Assembly: GCF_034933565.1 (NCBI RefSeq)
Contig: NZ_JAYFNG010000049.1
Span: forward strand, 21,582-85,581
Length of the DNA: 64,000 nt
Direction: 5' to 3'
DNA from: Raineyella sp034933565
GTDB taxonomy: Bacteria; Actinomycetota; Actinomycetes; Propionibacteriales; Propionibacteriaceae
The translations under genes were made by a program, and so were the position numbers. Below the pieces are notes generated by a model, which was not told where the DNA came from, searched no databases, and saw only the letters and a program-made list of their open reading frames with translations. Each line of letters opens with the position of its first letter. The first letter of the stretch is position 1. This document shows positions 1 through 9,600 of this stretch, piece after piece.

Positions 1-671
1 TCTTGTTGGCCGGGATGGCGCCACGGAAGGCCGAGATGCGCCAGGCCGCCATCGCGATGGGCAAGACGCTGCTGAAGGAAGGCGTCGAGGTGCGGCTGCA
101 CGACCGACTCACCCCTGACCGGTTGGACGGGGCCGACGCACTGATCATCTCCACCGGCGCGACCCCGATCATGCCGAGCTTCCCCGGGCGCGACCTGCCC
201 GGCGTGGTCGATTCGCACGACGTGCTCACCCAGGCGGTCTTCCCGACCGGACGAGTGGTCGTCATCGGGGGCGGGCTGGTCGGCCTCGAGGTCGCCGAAT
301 ACCTGGTCGACAAGGTCGATTCGCTGGTCGTGCTCGAGATGCTCGGCGCGATCGGTGAGGACATCGGCCAGATCCGACGGATCAGCGTGCTGGAGGAATT
401 GGGCAGGTCTGGCGTGGACTTGAGGACTGGTGCCCGCTGCGAGGAGATCACGCCGGACGTGGTTGTCTACGAGCAGGACGGCCAGACCCGCGAACTGCCC
501 TACGACACCGTGGTGATCGCCATCGGCGCACGCTCTCGTCCGACCGAACCGTTTGAGAAACGCGCCGGCGAACTCGGTATCCCGTGCTGGGTCATCGGGG
601 ACGCGAAGCAGGCGCGGCGCGCGGTCCAGGCGATCAAGGAGGCTGCCGACGCCGCGCTGGCGATCGACTGA
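1..671 (+). CDS. FAD/NADH-dependent oxidoreductase, C-terminal part (partial)
   Basis: The frame is open from the left edge, so only the C-terminal part of the protein is present. It carries a Rossmann nucleotide-binding segment reading VVVIGGGLVGLEVAEYL and, near the end, WVIGDAKQARRAVQAIKEA, the usual FAD-contacting tail of the 2,4-dienoyl-CoA reductase / NADH:flavin oxidoreductase family. In that family this part binds NAD(P)H and FAD while the missing N-terminal barrel holds FMN and the Fe-S cluster. The substrate cannot be named from this fragment. It has no link to conjugation and is either flanking chromosome or metabolic cargo. It converges on the next gene, with about 180 bp between them. 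Confidence 0.8.
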   Translation, partial: LLAGMAPRKAEMRQAAIAMGKTLLKEGVEVRLHDRLTPDRLDGADALIISTGATPIMPSFPGRDLPGVVDSHDVLTQAVFPTGRVVVIGGGLVGLEVAEYLVDKVDSLVVLEMLGAIGEDIGQIRRISVLEELGRSGVDLRTGARCEEITPDVVVYEQDGQTRELPYDTVVIAIGARSRPTEPFEKRAGELGIPCWVIGDAKQARRAVQAIKEAADAALAID

Positions 672-850
672 GCGCGCGGGTCGCCTGGCGGGCAACACGC
701 CGCGACTTGACGCCCGCGGCGCGACTGTGGCGCCGTCAGCAAAGGCCCAGAGCCGGGTCGAGAGCCTGCCGAGACGCGCCTTGGCCTCGCCGGGCGTGGT
801 CTCCATCCTCAGTTCATCGAGGACTTCGAACGCAGCGACATCGACGGCCT

Positions 851-1666
851 TCAGTCCAGCCCTCTCTCAACCTGTGCGCGCCTCACGGGACACGAACGCA
901 ACTGTTTCGGCAACTCCGCCAGACCAGGTCCATGTCCTTGTTCAGCCGCGTACTGGTCGCCGGCCCGCGTCTGGCGGCGCACGACCTGGCGGGCGGCGTA
1001 GGGCTGCCCGTAGGTTGCTGCGAGCGTGGCGAGCACCCCGACGCCGATCAGGGGGTGGCCCTCGAGTGTGGTTTGGATGAACGCCGCGATGGCGTACAGG
1101 CCGCGCACCTTGAGCGCAAACCGGACAGGCCGGCTCGTACCGAAGGTGATCATGAAGGCTTGCAGCAGGACCCGGAACGGAAGCCAAGGCAGGGTCAGGA
1201 CGCTCAGCGGCCATTCCAAGCGGGTGGCGCCACCGACGACCTGGCCGGCCGCGGACACCAACAGAGCCGTCATCTGGTCTGCAGGCAGGCGACCCGCCTG
1301 AAGCGCGAGCACGGCGCCGCGGGTGACGACGACGTTGTGCCGGCCGCAGCCCGCTGCAGCGACATCGGGCATCCCGACCACCCGCACACCCAACTTGGCG
1401 GCCGCAGGTCCGGTTTGACGCATCCCAGCGATCGAGTCGGCCAGCGCCCCCTCCTCCACCTGGTTGGGTGCGCGGGCGGGTAGCAGCAGCCGCATCAGCG
1501 CGTCCTGCCCTGCCCGGGTCGGTGCGACGACGAGCATCACCGCCCACAGCGCGGTCACTGTCGCGCTGACGTAGCCGGGTGCCAGTGCCCACATCGCCAG
1601 CCCCATCCAGAGGCTGAACGCCAGTGCCGGTGTCGCAGCGATGATCCGCCAAACGGTGATGCCCAT
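851..1666 (-). CDS. M48/HtpX-like membrane protein lacking the zinc motif
   Basis: 271 residues. The start at 1666 is chosen because GGAAGGAGA lies 5 bp upstream. Two hydrophobic segments near the N terminus are followed by a region laid out like the HtpX peptidase core: AAAKLGVRVVGMPDVAAAGC, then NVVVTRGAVLALQAGRLPADQ, then ALLVSAAGQVVGG. In active M48 proteases the last stretch is AVLAHELGHV. Here the HExxH zinc-binding and catalytic residues are replaced by SAAGQ, so a metalloprotease reaction is not expected. A second hydrophobic region and a basic tail follow. It is divergent from the 1786 gene. Inference: a membrane pseudoprotease of the element, perhaps an envelope scaffold. Confidence 0.65.
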   Translation of the reverse strand: MGITVWRIIAATPALAFSLWMGLAMWALAPGYVSATVTALWAVMLVVAPTRAGQDALMRLLLPARAPNQVEEGALADSIAGMRQTGPAAAKLGVRVVGMPDVAAAGCGRHNVVVTRGAVLALQAGRLPADQMTALLVSAAGQVVGGATRLEWPLSVLTLPWLPFRVLLQAFMITFGTSRPVRFALKVRGLYAIAAFIQTTLEGHPLIGVGVLATLAATYGQPYAARQVVRRQTRAGDQYAAEQGHGPGLAELPKQLRSCPVRRAQVERGLD

Positions 1667-1710
1667 CACGGTCTCCTTCCTCGAATGTGCACACCGGAAG
1701 GGTGGTGGGT

Positions 1711-1740
1711 GTCCATGAGGGTTCGCCAAATGGGCTTGGG
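1711..1740 (+). promoter_or_regulatory. ICE promoter box copy A (GTCCAT-N18-CTTGGG)
   Basis: GTCCAT at 1711-1716 and CTTGGG at 1735-1740, 45 bp before the ATG at 1786. The flanks match other copies: GTGTCCATGAGG before the gap and GGCTTGGG after it. This is the only copy with an 18-bp spacer; the other six have 17. It would drive the 1786-3476 pair. Confidence 0.65.
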
Positions 1741-1785
1741 ATGTGTGGACAACCCGTCAGTCGTCCCGCAAAACGGAGCATCCCG

Positions 1786-2151
1786 ATGAACCCTGTGCCG
1801 AGCACCCAACTGCCCCTCACCGCCGGCCAACGAAGCCTGTTGCACGCGGCCCGGCTGATCCACCACGCCCATGACGAGGCCCGCCGGGACACGATCCGGG
1901 CGGGCGGGGTGTTCCCGTCCTGGCTGGAGCAGGACTGCGCAACCCTGCTGCTGCTTGCCGTGACACCACTGCCCGAAGGGCTCCCGCTCGAAGGCGCCAC
2001 ACCGGGCCTGCCAGGATGTGTCAACGCCTTGTTGGCGGCGGAGGCTGAGTTGCGTCGGCTGCCGATCTACGCGTATCCGCCGGGCACTTCGCGGCTGATC
2101 GTCATGTTGTGCGACGTCCTGGCCGCCGCGCGAGAGCAGTCCCAGCCGTGA
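1786..2151 (+). CDS. Hypothetical protein of the transfer regulon
   Basis: 121 residues, predicted soluble and helical. I do not recognise a family. The ATG at 1786 is preferred over an in-frame upstream start at 1687 because the promoter-like box ends at 1740 and the extra N-terminal residues would come from leader DNA. The stop overlaps the GTG of the next gene (GTGA), which suggests translational coupling. Being under the same box as the pilus, T4SS and relaxase units suggests a transfer-related role, but the sequence itself shows no enzyme motif. Confidence 0.6.
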   Translation: MNPVPSTQLPLTAGQRSLLHAARLIHHAHDEARRDTIRAGGVFPSWLEQDCATLLLLAVTPLPEGLPLEGATPGLPGCVNALLAAEAELRRLPIYAYPPGTSRLIVMLCDVLAAAREQSQP

Positions 2152-3476
2152 ACGACGTCGGCCGGTTGTTGGTGGCTGCCGACCGGCAGGCACGGGAGAT
2201 CCTGCTCGACGGCCCCGACCCCGAGCGGGCGAAAGGGCTGCTGCTGGGGTGGGCGGAAGCGATGGAGACCGCCGCCGACACCCTCACCGCCATCCCCGAC
2301 GGCAAGACATCGCACCAACAGGCTGCCAACGTCCTCACCCAGGTCAGCCGGACCTCGGCCGCGGTGCACATGGACGCCCGCCGCGGCTGGCCGGACGACC
2401 AGCCACCCGACCCGCGAGCATCGCGGATCGCCGGGCTCCTGGCCGAAGCCGGGCAGCGTCTTCGGGAACACACGTCCAGTGCTTCGCCACAGGCGGCCGA
2501 GGTGTCTGTTTCGGTTGTGCACACTACGTGGCTGCTCACCCACGGGGTCGCGATCAGCCTCGCCCGCCGCGCCAACGCGCTTCAACGCGCCAACACGGCA
2601 GGCCCCCAAGCTCAGGCGGTGACACTCCTGGCCGAACGCGTCCGAAGCATCGAACAGATGCTCGAAATCCAAGCCAACCGGCATCCGTCCCAACAGCCCG
2701 GCGAGCCTTCACCGGACGCACGCCTGGCGGCCGCAATGACAACGTGGAACACCACCATGCACGCGGTCCTCGACCGGCACCCCGACCCCCGCAACTACGC
2801 GATCGCAGCCGATGTGAACCTCGCGCTGCTCGCCCGGACCGCGGCGCTCACCTCCACCGCGGCGCAATCTGGAAGGCTGCCCGCCGATGATGTGCGTAGC
2901 CGGCTCCTGCCCGCACTCGAGGAAGCCGCCCACTCTTGGACCCGGACGTGGGACCAGTGGGTGAGCCTGATCACTCCGGACACCAGCGGATCCCGACCTT
3001 TGATGGACGCGGCCATCGGACTGCGGACCATCTTGCGCGACCCGGACCTGGCCCGAGGTCCGAACACTCCGGGTGTGTTGGCTGCGGGTTTAGCCGCTGG
3101 GGTCGAAGCGGCCGTGGTGTCGCGAGCCGGGCTGGACCGCATCTCGGAGGCACCCGCGGTCGCCGTGGCGAAGCTCACCGAAGAGATGTTCGCAGCCCAC
3201 CCCGATCAGGGGTTCAACCGGTTCACCATCTGGGCATCCATGGCCCGTGCCGAGGGACGCGCGCCCATCGTGATCCCCGAGCCGGTGCGCGACTACGTGC
3301 TCGGCCAGGCTGACCACACGGTTGCGGCGTCCATCCAGGCCAGGTCGGCGAGCAGCATCCTCCTGCCCACAAGCACCTACGCCGCCTCGGTGATGTTCGC
3401 CACCGCCCGCACCCACCCTGCGTCCCGTCGTGAACCCCCACCTCGAACTATCACTCCGCCGTCGGTCGGTCGCTGA
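2148..3476 (+). CDS. Hypothetical helical cytosolic protein, coupled to the 1786 gene
   Basis: 442 residues from the GTG at 2148, which overlaps the upstream stop by 4 nt. Mostly Ala/Arg/Leu-rich amphipathic helices with no signal peptide and no clear membrane segment. A small-residue stretch around residues 305-325 (GVLAAGLAAGVEAAVVS) could be a packed helix. The tail is proline- and arginine-rich. No family recognised. It is followed by a GC-rich hairpin (3538-3561) that could end the transcript. Confidence 0.6.
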   Translation: MNDVGRLLVAADRQAREILLDGPDPERAKGLLLGWAEAMETAADTLTAIPDGKTSHQQAANVLTQVSRTSAAVHMDARRGWPDDQPPDPRASRIAGLLAEAGQRLREHTSSASPQAAEVSVSVVHTTWLLTHGVAISLARRANALQRANTAGPQAQAVTLLAERVRSIEQMLEIQANRHPSQQPGEPSPDARLAAAMTTWNTTMHAVLDRHPDPRNYAIAADVNLALLARTAALTSTAAQSGRLPADDVRSRLLPALEEAAHSWTRTWDQWVSLITPDTSGSRPLMDAAIGLRTILRDPDLARGPNTPGVLAAGLAAGVEAAVVSRAGLDRISEAPAVAVAKLTEEMFAAHPDQGFNRFTIWASMARAEGRAPIVIPEPVRDYVLGQADHTVAASIQARSASSILLPTSTYAASVMFATARTHPASRREPPPRTITPPSVGR

Positions 3477-3537
3477 CCAGCCGGTCGGCACAACCCTCAA
3501 CAGGAAGGGGCAGATAGCACTAGCCCGGGAAAGACCG

Positions 3538-3561
3538 AGGCCCGCCGTCGCGGGCGGGCCT
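3538..3561 (+). terminator. GC-rich hairpin, possible terminator
   Basis: AGGCCCGCC at 3538-3546 pairs with GGCGGGCCT at 3553-3561 across a loop of 6 nt. It sits between the 2148-3476 gene and the primase-like gene. There is no T run after it, so intrinsic termination is uncertain. A second small palindrome, CGGGGA/TCCCCG, lies at 3601-3618. Confidence 0.4.
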
Positions 3562-3654
3562 GGGTGTCGGCCTCGGGCACCCCCTCCCTCGACCGACCAA
3601 CGGGGAACTGAATCCCCGGAGAACTCTTTCCGCTTATCCCAGAAAGGTCCTCAG

Positions 3655-5784
3655 GTGGCCAGCATAACAACCAGCGCACCCGCCGCCGAACGGGCCCGCC
3701 GCGGCGGACCAAAGGACGTCGTCGCGGCGATCGACGACCTGCTGTTCGACCCCGACGGCTGGTTTGCCATCGACAGCACCAACCGCCGCGTGCCACGCGT
3801 GGTCATCCCCACCAGACAGGCCGGCCTCGCCCTGGTCGGACGCGGACAAGTCGCAACAATCGTCGGGCGCCTCAGACCCGAAGCCGTGGCCATCGACATC
3901 GACCTCGACGGCTGGCGCGGCAATCGAGCCGCAGACGAGATCACCGCATGGTGCGACCAACACCTGCTGTGGACGCTGACCCGGCCCTCCGGCGCAGCCG
4001 GACACCGGCATCTGCTGATCGTCCACGGCGGACTGCTGGACGACCTGCATGACTTCGTCAAGAGCCTGCGCGGCGAGCTGGCCGCCAGCCCCAAACAGAT
4101 CGACCTGCGCCGCACGCTACGTCCGTTGACCGCCCCGCACCGGTTGGGCGGCACACCACCCCCTGCATTCGGCGAGCGCCCCCCAACGGACACGTTGCGA
4201 AGCCTGACACGCGCCCTGCCCGCCAGCCGAGACCCGAACAGCAGACGAATCTCGTACTCACCGACCAGCTCGGACGAAGTCCTGGGCGCGCGTCCACGAC
4301 CCGCGAAGCCGCTGCCGCAGCCGTGGGAACGGTACATGCGGGACGGCGTCTGCCCGACGCTGGGCGGCCACGACCACAGTCGATCCACTTACGAAGCCAT
4401 CGCGACCGGGGCGCTGTTGCGGGCGGGTCACACAGCAGACACCGCGTGGCAGCAGATCCTGGCTGCGCACCCCGACGTCATGACCAAGGCCCGCAGCAAC
4501 AAACGCCGCTGGCTCAACCATGTCTGGAACCGCGCAGTCCTCGACGACCACACGTTCGCCCCGACCGTCAGTCGAGACCCGAACATCATGGCCGCGACCG
4601 CCGCAGCTCGCGCCGAACTGTGGCGACTGCTGCCCGGCCAACGCTCGCGGACGTCGATCCTGCGCGTGGGGCTGGCGATCCTCGACCGTATGGAACGCGT
4701 CGGCTGCCTACGGGTACCGGTACCCGAACGCGACCTGGTACTCGACACCGGCATCACCGACCGCAAGACCATCCGCGCAGCGCTGCGCCAACTGCACGCG
4801 CACAGCATCGGCACCCTGCACACCGACACCCTCGCGGCAGGGGCGCGCAGGGCGCGCACATCCTTCGAGTTCTCCGTCCCGCCGAGCACAGACCCCGAGA
4901 TCCCCCCACCTGGTTCTCACACCCCCCTACCCCCAGCCCTCTGGCACGTCCTGCCACCGGCCGCCGCGATCTTCTGGCACTACCTAAGAACCAGCAGCCT
5001 GCCGGCCAGCCCGGCCACGTTGCTGAGCGGGACCGGCCAGACAACGCCCGGGGCAGTGGCGTCCCGACACCAACATGGCTACGCCGTGGACGTGCTACGC
5101 CAACTCGGACGAATCGGCCTGGTCAAGTGCGACGAACACGGTGCCTGGCGGTCGGCCGTCCCCGATTCGGCCGATCCCGGCTATCGGGCGGCCGTCGGTG
5201 AGGCAGAGCGGGTCTATCAGGTTCGGCACGGACAGATCGAGGTCGAACGGGCCGCCTACCGCTCGCGGATCTTCAGCGAATGGGGACGGCAACGCGCGGC
5301 AGCCATCGAGAACGACCGTCGCAGACACCAAGCCTGGTGGGACGCTCTCGCCGAGCCCGAGCGGCACCGGCGACGCTCCAACGCCACCAAAGAGTTCGTC
5401 AAACGCAGCCCGTGCGACCAAGCCCAGGACAAACACCGCTGGGCGGCCCAGCGACAAGCCAATGGGATCAACGAGGCCAGCCGCCACGCCCAGTGGGTGG
5501 CATCAATCCCGGCCGACGAGTACAGACGCCGATCGGCAGACCGTGCTCGCATCTTCGCGGCCAGGCCCCACCACGAACAATGGACGCTCGCCGCCGCCTG
5601 GGACGCCCACCGACGCAAGTTCAGCCTCGCCCGGGGAGACGGCCGCCAAACCCGTGGACGATCGGCGCTCTTGGAAAGTGCGGCCGGCCATGCGCTCGAG
5701 TCGGAGACAGACCAGCCCAGCGGGCCGGATGTTCTCGGTAAGGAGCACACGCGACTAGCGGATGTAGTTGAAGGAAGTCCGTGA
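3655..5784 (+). CDS. Primase/polymerase-like replication protein
   Basis: 709 residues from GTG 3655 with AGAAAGG upstream; an in-frame start at 3430 would read through the hairpin and the end of the previous gene and is rejected. The N-terminal ~190 residues have the three-part pattern of archaeo-eukaryotic-type primase/polymerases: a hydrophobic strand ending AIDIDLD (DxD metal ligands), TRPSGAAGHRHLLIV (S/H motif) and KQIDLR followed by a TAPHRLGG stretch. Next comes a segment like the helical primase C-terminal region (YEAIATGALLRAGHTADTAW), a winged-helix-like middle part, and a basic, Arg-rich C-terminal third. Likely role: priming or initiating replication of the excised circle. Alternative: plasmid-type replication initiator without polymerase activity. 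Confidence 0.55.
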   Translation: MASITTSAPAAERARRGGPKDVVAAIDDLLFDPDGWFAIDSTNRRVPRVVIPTRQAGLALVGRGQVATIVGRLRPEAVAIDIDLDGWRGNRAADEITAWCDQHLLWTLTRPSGAAGHRHLLIVHGGLLDDLHDFVKSLRGELAASPKQIDLRRTLRPLTAPHRLGGTPPPAFGERPPTDTLRSLTRALPASRDPNSRRISYSPTSSDEVLGARPRPAKPLPQPWERYMRDGVCPTLGGHDHSRSTYEAIATGALLRAGHTADTAWQQILAAHPDVMTKARSNKRRWLNHVWNRAVLDDHTFAPTVSRDPNIMAATAAARAELWRLLPGQRSRTSILRVGLAILDRMERVGCLRVPVPERDLVLDTGITDRKTIRAALRQLHAHSIGTLHTDTLAAGARRARTSFEFSVPPSTDPEIPPPGSHTPLPPALWHVLPPAAAIFWHYLRTSSLPASPATLLSGTGQTTPGAVASRHQHGYAVDVLRQLGRIGLVKCDEHGAWRSAVPDSADPGYRAAVGEAERVYQVRHGQIEVERAAYRSRIFSEWGRQRAAAIENDRRRHQAWWDALAEPERHRRRSNATKEFVKRSPCDQAQDKHRWAAQRQANGINEASRHAQWVASIPADEYRRRSADRARIFAARPHHEQWTLAAAWDAHRRKFSLARGDGRQTRGRSALLESAAGHALESETDQPSGPDVLGKEHTRLADVVEGSP

Positions 5785-6572
5785 GACGTCATGACCCCGG
5801 CTCGACCCGTGTCACAGTCTTCAATCAGCGGGAAGTGGAGCCGTCGCGTTCGGTGGTGTCTGCCACCATGCTGGGCATGGGGAACCCAATATGGACTGAT
5901 CAACTCGCCGCTTGGTCGGCACTGGTCTCGGCGGCTTTGACGCTTGGGCTACTGGTTTTTGCTGTCTTCGCTTGGCGGACGGCACATCGCACATTGGAAG
6001 AATCGCGCAAGGCCAGCGTCGCAGCGCAGAAGTCAGCGGAGGCGGCCGAGGCCGCTAACGAGCAGCTCCGGCGTGACAGCATTGGGCAAACGCGACCGTA
6101 CGTATTCGCAGAGATCCTCCCGGGGCTGGCCGGCGTGACCTCTTGGGACATCCGAATCACTAACGCGGGCAAGTCGTCAGCCCGAGAGCTCACGCTGAGA
6201 CCATTGAAGTGGCCCAACCGCGAAGACACGGTAATGCAGTCGCTCCGAGAGTTGATGGAGACGCCACGCACGCTCCCGCCCGGGTGCTCCATTCGCGCAC
6301 TATGGCGCCTCGGCCCCCCGGAACCGGGAACCTATACCAAGGGTGCAGAGGAGATGGGCATGGACGAGCGCGGGCAAGTCTCGGTCATGTATCGAAGCGA
6401 CGATCGGGATCAACCGGCCTACGTCGATGTTTTCGACGTCAACACCCATGGTGCGGGCCTGTGGCCGGTCCCCGAGGCAGGCCCAGCGCCCGACGATCTC
6501 AAAGGGGATCTGCGGAAGTTCTACAAGCTCGGTCAGGCTCTTGTGCGGCGCGTCGGCGAGCTTGGCCGCTGA
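5781..6572 (+). CDS. Membrane-anchored protein with coiled coil, unknown function
   Basis: Up to 263 residues. The GTG at 5781 overlaps the upstream stop and has AAGGAAG 4 bp before it. ATG codons at 5868 and 5877 are alternative starts that begin closer to the membrane segment. One transmembrane helix (AALTLGLLVFAVFAW) is followed by a coiled coil rich in Ala/Glu/Lys and a beta-rich domain starting QTRPYVFAEI. This TM-coil-RPYV layout is seen in many uncharacterised bacterial proteins. It converges on the STAND gene. Function unknown. Confidence 0.55.
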   Translation: MRRHDPGSTRVTVFNQREVEPSRSVVSATMLGMGNPIWTDQLAAWSALVSAALTLGLLVFAVFAWRTAHRTLEESRKASVAAQKSAEAAEAANEQLRRDSIGQTRPYVFAEILPGLAGVTSWDIRITNAGKSSARELTLRPLKWPNREDTVMQSLRELMETPRTLPPGCSIRALWRLGPPEPGTYTKGAEEMGMDERGQVSVMYRSDDRDQPAYVDVFDVNTHGAGLWPVPEAGPAPDDLKGDLRKFYKLGQALVRRVGELGR

Positions 6573-6682
6573 GCTTGGCCGCTGAGCTGGTTCCACGCTG
6601 GACGCAGCTGAGCACCTAGCGACTGCGGGAATTGAATGCCCAGGCGTGCAGGGCAGACCGCGTGCACACACGCCACGGTGTG

Positions 6683-9600
6683 CTAGGCGAAGCGTGGCAG
6701 CATGTGGGCAAACTGGGCGTCTGCGATGTCGAAGTGGTCCTCCACAGCCGAAATCAGAACGCCGGTTCTCAGGATCACCGCCGCAGCTGCGCTGGGCTCG
6801 CCTGTTCTGTCTAGGTTCAGCAGGCGCAGACTCTGCAAACTCTCGATCTTGTTCCAGCCGGACTTGCCTTCGTCTGTGAAGTCTTTGACGGTGGAAAAGT
6901 CGTCCGAGATTGCGGCGCCAATTGTCGTGAGGATAGCGTTAAGTTCTGAAACGTATTTGGTCCTGTCGTGGGGAGATGTGAGTTCGTCGAGTTGCGCCCA
7001 AGTATTGAGAAGGCGCTCGGATGACTCTTCTAGAGCGCGGCGCTCATCCTCCAGGGTCACGTTGGCTCCGCGAATGGCCGTGATCGCGGCGATCGCCGCG
7101 AGCCGGCGAGCGTGCCTCAGGAACGTGGCGTAGGGTGTGGAGATCGGTGTTGGAGCGACCTTTGCAAAGGCGCGCGGAGACTCGTGATCGCCTAGCAGCA
7201 GTACACCCCTATGGGCGATCTGGACGATGGATGCTCGAAGGTAACCCTCGGGTTTGCGCAACCCAATCCATATTCGACGATCTGGATGTGCACGGGCTTC
7301 CCTTGCGGCGTCGGAGACGAGTGTGATGCGGTTCAGGTAAGTGTTGATCTCCTCGCCCTCAACGGTGATCGCCAGATCCCCGGGTGGCCAGCTCGTCATG
7401 GGCTGGTCAGATGCGCTGGGGGCAACGGAAACTGCGAACCCTGATCTGCCGAGCGTGAGCCTCATGCGATCGGCCTCCTGCTCGAGTGCGGCCGAGGAAC
7501 GCTCGGCCGCAACCCCGGCGGCGGCCGCCATCCGAGCCGCGCCCGTGTGCCGGCTCGCGGCGGCTCGCATCAACTCGCGGATCGGGGCACCTGCCCCTGC
7601 ACTGGCGGACGCGATCACACGTAAGTGGCGGACGTATTCCAGGAGGCGTGCGCAGTCTGGAGAGTCCGGGAGGTAGCGGTACCGGTCAAGCTCGATCATT
7701 GCGCTGATCTTCGGTGTGAGATCGTCAAGCATCCCAATGGTGTGGAGGGGGCTTCGCTTGGTGATATCCGCCCGCGCGAGATTGGGGATGACGTGTTGGA
7801 GCAGCGACCGAGCCACAGAAACGGCGACGCTTTCCACGGGATACTCACCGAGAGCGCCAGGGATCTCGTCTGTATATTCCGCTTCCGCGGGTGCATCCAT
7901 CTCCAAAAGCAATGCCTTCGCCGCCTCGAACCGACGAAGCGTCGCTCGTGTCACTGACCGATCGCTAAGGTGCGCGATGGTGATCTCGGGAAGCAGGTCG
8001 ATCAGTGCCCTGATGGTGTCGGCCTCTGCGGCAAGCTTGGAGGTCAGCGAGCCCGCGCCGTAGAGTCGGGACAGTGCTCGAGCTTGGGCTCTGTTGTCGG
8101 AGACTTCGAGAGTGTGAGGAAGTTTCTCTCGGGGGATCGCTTTGTCGACGAGCGGGAAGTCGCTGAGCATGACCAAACGTCCGAGGGCGTCGACGGCACC
8201 GACCCTCGCAATCGTCGCTGTTGGTGCGAGAGCGAGGGCGAGTCGGCAGATCTCCACGACGGGTTCGTTCTGGTTCGGCTGTAGCTCCTCGTCGATGAAT
8301 ATCCATTTCCCATCAATCCCGTCATCCGTACGTTCGAGCGACGCTAGCCACGGGGTTTCTGTGGCGATCCGGTGCAGGAGGTGATGCTCACCTCCTGCAG
8401 CAGCCACCGCTTGCTCGGCGAGTGCGGGTGCGGCGCGGCGGAACGCCTCCGTCATGTCGGCCGCGTCCTGCAAGGGCCACACCGATAGTCGTGCACCGAT
8501 CGCATCAGCCGCGCCACGGAGGGCTGCGGAGTCAATCCCGCGGAGCACGGTCACGGCCTGCAGGAGCAGGTGACGTGGATCGTGGTCCGCTACCGCCTTG
8601 TTCAGGATTTCTTCGATGAGAGGTGCCCCAATCGCTTGCCATAAGGGTTGGAGGTCAGGGTCGGTCGGGACGTCGCGGAGTTGCATTACGGCGGCCAAGA
8701 GGGCGGGTTGGAGCAGGCCATCGGTGTCGGGGCGCTGCTGGGTGCGGGACATCATGAACGTTGTAACAGCTCTACCGGCGTCAACGCCACATTCATCTAG
8801 GATGCGCTTCCAATCGTCGGCGCGTTGCCGCAAGCCATCCGTTCGGAAGGCCGAGGCGACGGCGATGAGCGTCTGAAGGTCTCGGTCGCGCATGACACGT
8901 TCGGCCGCAGGTCGGATCATCGCGGCCGAGTCAGCACCTGACTCGAGAGCGCGTCGGAGAAGGCGTGCGAGTTCGGTGGCAGGCACGAGTGCGACGAGGT
9001 CTCTGAGGGTCTCACGCTGTCCGAAAGGATGGCTCGCGCGGGCAAGGGAGGCAGAGCGGATCTCGTGCAGCGGGCGAAGGAGATTGCCCGAGTCCTCGAT
9101 GATGAGGTGCTCGTCGACAAGGCGGCGGCTCGCCGCAGTGAACGCGCTGAGATTGGCATTGAGGGCCGATTGAACTGCGCGCGCCGGAACGGGGACGCCG
9201 TACTGGTTGGCACAGGATGCAATGCGAAGGATCTCGAGTTCGAGGTGTCGGGTGTGGTCGGCCTCGCGCGCCCGGACTTGCGCTCCGAGGATCGTATCGA
9301 GGTTCTCACCCTCAGTGAGCAGCGTGACGTACTCCAAGAGGAAACCGTCGGCGCGTTCGGCTGGCTCCCGCCAACCAGCCCAGGATGTTAGGTGTCGAGC
9401 CCGGAAGTCGCGCCACAGGTGCTCCGCGAAAGTTTCGTCAAGTCTGGGCGTTATCGTGGCGACCGTCGACAACAGCCGGACAGGGAATCGGTCCTCTTCC
9501 CGGATGGAGACGATAGTTATCACGTTCGGAAAGTCGACAAGCCGACGCAAGAGCCGATCGAGGACCACGGGATCGTGTCGGCCCGCGTCGTCAACCAAGA

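Noticed and set aside
851..1666. Active HtpX protease.
   Set aside because: The HExxH motif is replaced by SAAGQ.
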